Both the position numbers and the translations under genes were made by a program. Below are positions 1-7,500 of a DNA stretch of 64,000 nucleotides, piece by piece; within the stretch, counting starts at the first letter, position 1; each line of letters starts with the position of its first letter. The notes beneath the pieces were generated by a model that did no database searches, was not told the origin of the DNA, and saw only the letters and a list, made by a program, of their open reading frames with translations. This stretch comes from Verrucosispora sp. WMMD573 (GTDB lineage Bacteria; Actinomycetota; Actinomycetes; Mycobacteriales; Micromonosporaceae): assembly GCF_027497175.1 (NCBI RefSeq), contig NZ_CP114901.1, forward strand, positions 248,001 to 312,000, given 5' to 3'.

Positions 1-202
1 TCCGTACGCCGCCGGTACCGGCGCGACGGGCACCGGCACCGGTGCCGGCGGGGACAACATCCGCACCGGCGCAGAGCAGCCCTGGGAGCCGGAGGACCTG
101 GTGATGGCTCGCGGGCAGGACCTCACCGCCGAGAACATCGAGCGGGCCCGGCGCGACTTGGACGAGACCGGCCGCACGGCGATCGAGAAGACGGTTCCCT
201 GA
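1..202 (+). CDS. C-terminal tail of an unrecognised protein (5' truncated by the window edge)
   Basis: The reading frame is open from the window edge (first full codon at base 2) to a TGA at 200-202, giving 66 residues. The tail starts with a Gly/Thr/Ala-rich flexible stretch and ends in a charged helical segment (motifs QPWEPEDL, AENIERARRDL, EKTVP). High third-position GC fits a genuine gene. Too little remains to name a family. It ends toward the convergent cellulase gene, with a strong hairpin between them. Confidence 0.6.
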   Translation, partial: PYAAGTGATGTGTGAGGDNIRTGAEQPWEPEDLVMARGQDLTAENIERARRDLDETGRTAIEKTVP

Positions 203-305
203 TCCGCATGCGCTACGGTGCGCCCTCGCCGCGGCGGCGGTAGCCGGTTGCGGCATGCCAACGCCGTCGAGCGGGTGACGGCAACCGTGGCGCAGGCGGC
301 GCGAG

Positions 306-344
306 GGGCCCCTGGTCCGACCGGTGCGGTCGGACCAGGGGCCC
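306..344. terminator. Bidirectional hairpin terminator
   Basis: A perfect inverted repeat: 17 bp arms at 306-322 and 328-344 (GGGCCCCTGGTCCGACC and its complement), extendable to 18 bp with a 3-nt loop. It lies between the ends of two convergent genes, so it can terminate both. Confidence 0.85.
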
Positions 345-402
345 GGGTGACCTGCCGCCGCAGCGCCTCACCTACTGTCGGCGGCGGGTATGCCTGTGCC
401 CG

Positions 403-2208
403 TCAGGACAGCGGCGGGTAGGCGTTGCGCATCAGCTCGGAAAGCTGCGCCGGGAACCAGGCACCCGAGATCGGTGCGTCCGGCAGGGCACCGCTCATGC
501 TGTTGCCGTTGCGCTCGTTGCCCTGGTAGGTCGGGTCGCACATCCGGTCGAAGCCCTTGCCGTCGTTGTTCGGGATCTCGCGGCTGGAGCCGTCCGACTC
601 ACCCGGGGGCTTGATCCAGACGTACGCGTCGATGCCGGATGCCGGTGCGGCCTTCGGGCGCTCGCCCAGACCCGCGCCGGACTGGTTGCACCAGTTGCCC
701 TTGTGGATCCGGCGATCGATGCGGCCACCGTCCACGTAGGCGTTCACGCTGGTCGTCGGGCCCGCGGCGGTGGGCCGGTTCGGGCCGCCCCAGCCGTTAC
801 GCGAGGTGTCGATCAGCATGCCGATGTTGCTGGGGAAGCCCTGCCGGACCAGTTCCTGACGGAAGGCCTGAGCGAAGCTCTGCTCGTCGTTGTACTGGTT
901 CCAGTCGATCCAGTCCGACTGCCGCACCGTCTGCCCGTTCACCGAGTCGGTGACCTTGGCGTACGGCTCGACCAGTGCCGAGTAGTTGGCCGTGTTGGTG
1001 ATGAAGCCGTGCACGTGGTTGACGGTGGCGCCGGAGGCGCCGGCGGCCTCCCGCAGGATCTGGGCGGTCGGGGTGAAGTTGCTGTCCCAGCCGATCCAGC
1101 CGTGGTGCCCGGCGTCGATGTAGTTGTAGACGTTCGGGATCGCGCCCAGCTTGGCCAGGGCGTAGCCGACACCCTGCACGTACGCGCCGTTGGCCTTGAC
1201 CGTGTCGCACATCGCGGTGCCACCCGGGTTGCCGGAGGTGTTGGTCACCAGGTTCGGCAGCGAGTCGATCTCGATGATGTTGATGATCCGCAGGTTGCGG
1301 TACTTCGCGTCACCCTGGATCGCCGCGATCGGGTCGATGTACTCGGCCTTGTACTTCGGCAGCTCGTCCGCCTTCAGCTCACCGTTGGAGGCGAGCGCCG
1401 CGCAGTCCCGGCCAGGCAGGTTGTAGATGACGACCTGGATGAACTGCGCGTTCTGCCGCAGCGCCTCGTCCAGGTGGTCACGCAGCCCCATCGGACCGTT
1501 GGACTGGCTGTTGTCGGTACCCTCGATCGCCGCGATCCGGTCCAGCCACACGCCGGTCGGGGTGTTCGAGATGCGGCTGCCACCGCTTACCGATTCGGCC
1601 TTGGCCTTCCACTCCGGGTTCACGTAGCCCCGGGCGTTCACGTACGGGTTGTCCACCTTGGTGCCGGGCGGCGGCGTGGTGGGCGGCGGGGTCGTCGGCG
1701 GCGGGGTGGTGGGCGGAGGCGTGGTGGGGGGCGGCGTCGTCGGCGGCGGGGTGGTCGGCGGCGGCGTGGTCGGGGTCGTGCCGCCGTTGCAGGCCACCCC
1801 GTTGACGGTGAACGAGGTGGGCTTGGGGTTGCTGCCGCTCCACGAGCCGTTGAAGCCGATGCTCGTGCTGGCACCGGTGGCCAGGTTTCCGTTCCACGAC
1901 TCGTTCTGCGCGGTCACGTTGCGGCCCGACTGGCTCCACCGGGCCGACCAGCCCTGCACGAGACGCTGGTTGGCGTCGGGGAACGTGAAGCCGAGCGTCC
2001 AGTTGCTGAGCGCGTCGCCGACGTTCCTGATGGTGATGTTGGCGGTGAAACCGCCCTGCCAGTCGTTGGTCGTGTAGGCCACGTCGCACTGCGTCGCCGC
2101 GTGCGCCGCGGTCACCGGTAGCGTCACCAAACCGCCCGCGACCAGCGCGCTTGCGCCGGCCAACGCCACGGCCCGGCGTCGACCGGACAGCCTTCTCCAC
2201 ACATTCAT
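403..2208 (-). CDS. Secreted GH6 cellulase with N-terminal CBM2 (cellobiohydrolase-like)
   Basis: A 601-residue extracellular beta-1,4-glucanase of family GH6, inverting. Residues 1-37/38 are a signal peptide (RR-rich start, cleavage near AHA). Residues 39-142 are a family 2 cellulose-binding module with the usual terminal cysteines C41 and C140 and surface tryptophans. Residues 144-183 are a Pro/Thr linker of six PPPTT units. Residues 184-601 are the catalytic domain. It carries the GH6 signatures YNLPGRDC (262-269, D268) and IIEIDSLPNLV (311-321, D315) and the WIKPPGESDG loop (532-541). The EIDSLPN form is the one I associate with exo-acting Thermobifida Cel6B-type enzymes, so processive cellobiohydrolase activity is the best guess; endoglucanase cannot be excluded. 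ATG at 2208 has GGAG upstream. A CelR-like operator lies about 250 bp upstream. Confidence 0.93.
   Translation of the reverse strand: MNVWRRLSGRRRAVALAGASALVAGGLVTLPVTAAHAATQCDVAYTTNDWQGGFTANITIRNVGDALSNWTLGFTFPDANQRLVQGWSARWSQSGRNVTAQNESWNGNLATGASTSIGFNGSWSGSNPKPTSFTVNGVACNGGTTPTTPPPTTPPPTTPPPTTPPPTTPPPTTPPPTTPPPGTKVDNPYVNARGYVNPEWKAKAESVSGGSRISNTPTGVWLDRIAAIEGTDNSQSNGPMGLRDHLDEALRQNAQFIQVVIYNLPGRDCAALASNGELKADELPKYKAEYIDPIAAIQGDAKYRNLRIINIIEIDSLPNLVTNTSGNPGGTAMCDTVKANGAYVQGVGYALAKLGAIPNVYNYIDAGHHGWIGWDSNFTPTAQILREAAGASGATVNHVHGFITNTANYSALVEPYAKVTDSVNGQTVRQSDWIDWNQYNDEQSFAQAFRQELVRQGFPSNIGMLIDTSRNGWGGPNRPTAAGPTTSVNAYVDGGRIDRRIHKGNWCNQSGAGLGERPKAAPASGIDAYVWIKPPGESDGSSREIPNNDGKGFDRMCDPTYQGNERNGNSMSGALPDAPISGAWFPAQLSELMRNAYPPLS
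1666..1775 (-). repeat. 15-bp tandem repeat encoding the PPPTT linker
   Basis: About seven imperfect copies of a 15-bp unit (GGCGGCGTGGTGGGC type on the plus strand) encode the Pro-Thr linker between CBM2 and the GH6 domain. The copies differ at third positions. It is in frame and its length could vary between strains. Confidence 0.8.
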
Positions 2209-2740
2209 GCCACTGATCTCCTTGGGCGAGACCGGATCCGCGTACGGCCCGGCACGTGGCCCGAGGGACGTCCTGCGCGGACGGCCGCCGGTACCAACGG
2301 GATTCTTCGGGAGCGCCCGACCCGGACGGGCGTTGGTGGTGGTGCGACGACCGGCGTCACCGGTCGGCGGCCAGGTGGTCGTCCGGCGAACCGGATGCCC
2401 TCGACACCTGCCTGCGCGGTGTGGCTCTGCTCACCGCGTCCTGCGATTCTTGCATGGGAGCGCTTCCATGGCAATGGTTCGATATTTTCGAAACGCTACC
2501 GGGCAAATGCCGCAACACCACTACAACGCGAGCGGCGCGCCCTGGCAAGCCCTGCGACACCCATCCCACCAGGCGCCGGACAGGCCGGCACGTCCGGGGC
2601 AGGCCGACCGACAAAACCCAGCAGACCGAACGAATGCCAGAACACGAATTTTTCCCTGCATAAGTCATGAAACGGTCTAACGTCGGTTCTGGCTCGGTTG
2701 TTGCCGGCCGCAGGACAACAGGGATGGAGTGACACAGGTC
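2209..2740. promoter_or_regulatory. 532-bp divergent intergenic region (cellulase / sortase substrate)
   Basis: No credible gene is seen here. The GH6 promoter (minus) and the surface-protein promoter (plus) must both lie in it. The stretch 2450-2700 has lower GC than its surroundings, typical of promoter DNA, and holds the CelR-like palindrome. I could not assign -35/-10 boxes with confidence. Confidence 0.6.
2453..2470. promoter_or_regulatory. CelR/CebR-like LacI-family operator
   Basis: CATGGGAGCGCTTCCATG is an 18-bp palindrome with one mismatched pair. Its core TGGGAGCGCTTCCA (2455-2468) differs at one base from TGGGAGCGCTCCCA, the operator established for Thermobifida CelR and related actinobacterial cello-oligosaccharide repressors. 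It lies upstream of the GH6 gene, which fits cellobiose-inducible control. No LacI-family gene is in the window. Confidence 0.75.
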
Positions 2741-3733
2741 ATGGCTAAGAAGATGCTGGGGAAGGTCGTTGCGGGTGCTGCCCTCGGCAGCGCCTCTCTG
2801 TTGGTGTTCGCGCCGGGAGCCGCGTACGCCGACAGCCAGCCGCAGACGGACGAAGGCAAGGTCTTTGCCAAGCCGCACGCCGTCAAGGCGGGCGAAGAGG
2901 TCAAGCTCATGCAGATCTGCACCGAGGAGCAGGAGCACCCCTTCGTCTGGTCCAAGGTCACCGGCAAGGTGAAGCTCGAACCGGCCCGGAACGGTGACTC
3001 GCGTGGCGACCACAAGGATTGGCGCGAGGAGAACGGCACCGCCGAAGGCGGCATGGACAGCGAGGGCTGGTCCGGCCACGAGCGTTCGCAGCCGGCCGAG
3101 GGCGAGCGCAGCGGCGGTTGGGGCGGCGGCGCTGACGTGCGCGACGACTGGAAGGGCGACGAGCACGGCCAGGACGCCGAGGGCGACCGCGACTCCAAGG
3201 ACCACGACAAGAAGGACTGGAAGGGCGACTCGGCCGACGAGGAGTCCACCGGCGACTGGTCCGGTCGGCACGAGAACGGCGCGGACTCCGCCGAGCGCGA
3301 ATGGTCCGGCGAGCGCGACTGGGCGGGCGAGTCGCACAAGGGCGACTGGTCCAGCGAGTCGGGCGAGAGCGACTGGTCCGGCAAGCGTGAAGACCGCTCC
3401 GGCGAGGCTGACTGGTCCGGCGAGCGCGACTGGGCGGCGGACGAGGCCGACGAACGCGGCAAGGACAGCTGGGAGCACAAGAAGGACTTCGTCTACTACG
3501 GCGAGGCCCACGTCGCCGAGGACGCCAAGCCCGGCACGTACGAGTTGGAGGGCTCCTGCGGCACGGGCGAGCTGGTCGTCCTGCCGAACGGTGGGGTCGA
3601 CGGCGGCGACGGCGGGATCGCCACCGGCGCCGACCGTGGCCTGGCCACCGCCGGGGCGAGCCTGGTCGGCGCGGCGGCCCTCGGTGGCCTCGTGCTGATG
3701 CGCCGTCGTCGGGCCGATGAGTTCGCGGCCTGA
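2741..3733 (+). CDS. Surface protein with acidic Trp repeats and LATAG sorting signal
   Basis: 330 residues from ATG 2741, chosen because GGATGGAG sits 11 nt upstream and the signal peptide then starts MAKK; a GTG at 2729 is in frame. Residues 1-30 are a signal peptide (cleavage AYA/D). Residues 38-83 hold the first half of a small beta domain with C60. Residues 84-245 are a hydrophilic acidic insertion with 13 tryptophans, mostly as DWSG, DWAG or DWKG. Residues 246-282 complete the domain (AKPGTYELEGSCG, C273, probably disulfide-paired with C60). A Gly-rich spacer is followed by LATAG (301-305), a hydrophobic segment (306-320) and RRRR, the layout of a sortase substrate. The sortase gene overlaps its 3' end by 17 bp. 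The function of the repeats is unknown. Confidence 0.8.
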   Translation: MAKKMLGKVVAGAALGSASLLVFAPGAAYADSQPQTDEGKVFAKPHAVKAGEEVKLMQICTEEQEHPFVWSKVTGKVKLEPARNGDSRGDHKDWREENGTAEGGMDSEGWSGHERSQPAEGERSGGWGGGADVRDDWKGDEHGQDAEGDRDSKDHDKKDWKGDSADEESTGDWSGRHENGADSAEREWSGERDWAGESHKGDWSSESGESDWSGKREDRSGEADWSGERDWAADEADERGKDSWEHKKDFVYYGEAHVAEDAKPGTYELEGSCGTGELVVLPNGGVDGGDGGIATGADRGLATAGASLVGAAALGGLVLMRRRRADEFAA

Positions 3734-4415
3734 CGCGACGACGAGACGGGCCGGCGGCCGTCACGGTGGACCGTGGCGTGCCGTCGGCACCGTCGTCGTC
3801 GTCCTGCTCGCCATGATGGGCTCCGGCCTCATCGGCGCCGCGCTGAAGACCACCGACTCGCCGCGCCCACCGCAGCCCGTGGCAGGGACGAGCGCCGCGT
3901 CCCCGAACGCGTCCGCAGAGGCCGACCTCAACGGCGCGCAGCGAGTGCCGTCCGGGCTGCCCCGTGCCACTCCCACCAGCATCAGCATCCCCCGCATCGG
4001 GGTCCAGGCCAACATCATGACGCTCGGCACCAACCCCGACGGCACCGTCCAGGTGCCCCCGCTGGACCAGGCGCTGCTCGCCGGTTGGTACGAGCCCGGC
4101 CCGAGCCCCGGCGAGCCCGGCAACTCGGTCATCGTCGGTCACGTCGACTCGGCCGCGATCGGTCCCGCCGTCTTCTTCTCCCTCGGTGCCCTGCAACCCG
4201 GTGACACCGTCAGCGTCGCACGGGCCGACGGCCGGACGGCTACCTTCCGGGTGGACTCGGTGGCCTCGTATCCGAAGGACGCCTTCCCCACCGATCAGGT
4301 GTACGGCCCCAGCGACCGCCCGGGTCTACGGGTGATCACTTGCGGCGGCCAGTTCGACGAGGCAACCGGCGACTACCCCGACAACGTAATCGTCTTCGCC
4401 TCCCTCACCCCCTGA
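3717..4415 (+). CDS. Class F sortase
   Basis: A 232-residue membrane-anchored transpeptidase: TM segment about 22-43, Pro/Ala-rich spacer to about 85, then a sortase beta-barrel starting ISIPRIGV. The catalytic His is H142 (VGHVDS) and the Cys is C209 (VITCGG). The ending GDYPDNVIVFA matches the class F pattern, but no Arg occurs after C209; the nearest arginines precede it. The ATG overlaps the upstream gene by 17 bp, implying translational coupling, so the LATAG protein is the likely substrate and is probably joined to peptidoglycan outside the membrane. Confidence 0.87.
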   Translation: MSSRPDATTRRAGGRHGGPWRAVGTVVVVLLAMMGSGLIGAALKTTDSPRPPQPVAGTSAASPNASAEADLNGAQRVPSGLPRATPTSISIPRIGVQANIMTLGTNPDGTVQVPPLDQALLAGWYEPGPSPGEPGNSVIVGHVDSAAIGPAVFFSLGALQPGDTVSVARADGRTATFRVDSVASYPKDAFPTDQVYGPSDRPGLRVITCGGQFDEATGDYPDNVIVFASLTP

Positions 4416-4453
4416 CACCCCACCCCCGCCGATGCCCCCGCTCCCAGCCCCGC

Positions 4454-4524
4454 CGATCATGCAGTTGTGGCACCGGACAAAAGCCGGATATCCACACGTT
4501 CCGAGTGCCACAACTGCATGATCG
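4454..4524. repeat. Intergenic palindrome, copy 1 (20-bp arms)
   Basis: Perfect inverted repeat: CGATCATGCAGTTGTGGCAC at 4454-4473 and its complement at 4505-4524, with a 31-nt loop. The arms resemble those at 25222-25291. It sits between convergent genes (sortase and glutamate dehydrogenase), so it may end transcription on both strands, but the shared arm sequence suggests a dispersed repeat family. Confidence 0.85.
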
Positions 4525-4539
4525 CGATGGTGGGAGTGG

Positions 4540-7500
4540 TCAGGTGGCGGCGGAGGTGCGGACCAGGGTGCGGATCTGGCGGAGCAGGACCGAGAGGGCG
4601 GCCAGGTCGGCGCGGGATTCGTCGAACTCGCCCATCGCCCGTTCGGCACGGTGGATCGAGGTGGCATTCGACTGTTCCCACTGCTGTACCCGCTCCTGCG
4701 GCGAAAGGTCGCCCGGCGTGGAGTCCAGCACCTCCGCGGTGAGCGCGGCGAGCGCGGCGTACAGGTCGTACCGCAGCGCCATCCGCGCGAGCGTCTGCCA
4801 GCGGTCCTCGCGCGGCAGCAGGGAGATCTTCGACAGCAGCGAGTCCACCCGGAACCGGTCGGAGAGCACGAAGTAGACCGAGGCGACCTCAGCGACGTCC
4901 CGTCCGGTGCCGGCCGCGGTCTCCACCACGTCCAGCAGGCCGAAGCTGTACATCAGCCGGGTACTGCGCTCGGCCAGTTCACGCGGCACCCCGCGCCCGG
5001 TCATGGAGTCGATGTGGGCCACGATCGACTCGCGCTCGCTGCCGTAGAAGAGCGTCTCCATCTGGGGTAGCAGCCGGGTGATCCCGTCCCGCAGTCGGGC
5101 GATCTCGGCCGGCACGTCGATCGGCGAGCGGCGGTTGGTCACCAGCCACCGCACCGCCCGGTCGAGCAGCCGCCGGGTGTCGAGATAGACGCTGGTCTGC
5201 AACTCCGGATCGATCCGGTTGTCCAGTGCCTCGACCGCGTCCCACAGCTCGCGCAGTCCGAAGACCTCGCGGACCACCACGTACGCCCGGATCACGTCCG
5301 CCGCCGTCGCGGCGGTCTCCTCGACCACCCGGAAGACGAACGAGATCCCGCCCCGGTTGATCGCCTCGTTCACCAACACCGTGGTCACGATGTCGCGGCG
5401 CAACCGGTGCCGGTTCATCCGGTCGGCGAACCGTTTCCGCATCGGCGTCGGGAAGTAGTTGACCAGCACCTCGCCGGTCCACTCCTCGTCGGGCAGCCCG
5501 TCGGTGAGGATCTCCTTCTCCAGGGCGATCTTCACGTACGCCAGCAGCACGGCGAACTCCGGCGCGGTCAACCCGGACTCGGTGCGTACCGCCAACTCCT
5601 CGTCCGGCGGCAGCGCCTCCAGCGACCGGTCCAGGACGCCGGCACGCTCCAGCTCGGTGATCATCCGTCGGTGCACCGGAAGCAGCGAGGTCGCCTGGGC
5701 CTGAGAGTTGTTGATCGCCCGGGCCTGGTCATAGTTGTCCCGCAGCACCAGCTCCGCGACCTCGTCGGTCATCCGGGCGAGCAGCTCGTCCCGCTCGGGG
5801 ACACTCAGCTCACCGTCGGCTACCGCGGTGTTCAGCAGGATCTTGATGTTCACCTCGTGGTCGGAGCAGTCCACCCCGGCCGCGTTGTCGATGAAGTCGG
5901 TGTACATCCGGCCGCCCGCCTGGGCGTACTCGATCCGGCCGTGCTGGGTGAAGCCCAGGTTGCCGCCCTCACCGACCACCCGGCAGCGCAGGCTGCGACC
6001 ATCCACCCGAATCGCGTCGTTGGACTTGTCGCCCACCTGAGCGTTGGTCTCGCTGGACGCCTTGACGTAGGTGCCGATGCCGCCGTTCCAGAACAGGTCG
6101 ACAGGCGCGGTGAGGATGGCCTTCATCAACTCCTGCGGGCTCAGCTGGTCGACGTCGTCGTCGAGCCCGAGCACGGCACGAACCTGCGGTGACACCGGCA
6201 CCGACTTCGCCGTACGCGGGTAGATCCCACCCCCGGCAGAGATCAACTCGGCGTTGTAGTCCTCCCAGGTGGACCGGGACAACTCGAACAGCCGTTTGCG
6301 TTCGGCGTACGAGGTGGCCGGGTCCGGGTCCGGGTCCAGGAAGATGTGCCGGTGGTCGAACGCGGCCACCAGCCGGATGTGCTCCGACAACAGCATGCCG
6401 TTGCCGAACACGTCACCGGACATGTCGCCGACCCCGGCCACGGTGAAGTCCTGACTCTGGGTGTCGTGCCCCATCTCGCGGAAGTGCCGCTTGACCGACT
6501 CCCACGCACCTCGGGCGGTGATGCCCATCTTCTTGTGGTCGTAGCCGGCCGAGCCGCCGGAGGCGAAGGCGTCGCCCAGCCAGAAGTTGTGCGCCGTCGA
6601 GATCGCGTTGGCGGTGTCGGAGAAGGTGGCGGTGCCCTTGTCCGCCGCCACCACCATGTACGGGTCGTCGCCGTCGTGCCGGACCACGTCGTCGGGCGGC
6701 ACGATCTCACCGGCCACGATGTTGTCGGTGACGTCCAGCAGCGCCGAGACGAACTCCTGGTAGCAGATCACCGCCTCGTCGCGGTCACCCGGCTGCTGCT
6801 TGAGCACGAAACCGCCCTTCGCGCCCACCGGCACGATCACGGCGTTCTTCACCATCTGCGCCTTGACCAGACCGAGCACCTCGGTACGGAAGTCCTCCCG
6901 CCGGTCGGACCAGCGCAGGCCGCCCCGGGCCACCGGCCCGAACCGCAGGTGCACACCCTCGAACCGGGGCGAGTAGACGAAGATCTCGAACTTCGGTCGC
7001 GGCGCGGGCAACTCGGGGACCGCCTGCGGGTCGAGCTTGAAGGCGACGTACGGCTTGGGCCGCCCGCCCACCGGCCGCTGGTAGAAGCTGGTCCGCAGGG
7101 TGGCCTGGATCAGGTTCAGGTACGACCGCAGGATCCGGTCCTGGTCGAGGCTGGCCACGTCGTCGAGCGCGGCGCGGATCTCGGTCACCAGTTCGGCACC
7201 CCGCCGCTGGCGCTGCTCGGCGTCGACCGGACCCGGCTCGAACCGCGCCTCGAAGAGCTGCACCAGCAACGTGGCCAAGTGCGGGTACGCGATGAAGGTG
7301 GACTCCATGTAGTCCTGCGAGAACACCGTGCCGGTCTGCCGCAGGTACTTCGCGTACGCCCGCAGCACCACCACCTGACGCCAGGTCAGCCCGGCGAGCA
7401 GCACCAGCTCGTTGAAGCGGTCCACCTCGGCTTCGCCCCGCCACGCCGCCGCGAAGGCGTTCTCCACGTGCGGGCGCACCTCGGCCAGTTCCTGGTGCCC

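Noticed and set aside
703..2121. Long open frames antisense to real genes, for example over the cellulase, 13243-15180 and 47940-50162
   Set aside because: They mirror codon bias of the real genes, translate to Arg/Val/Gly/His-rich sequence without domains, and lack ribosome sites.
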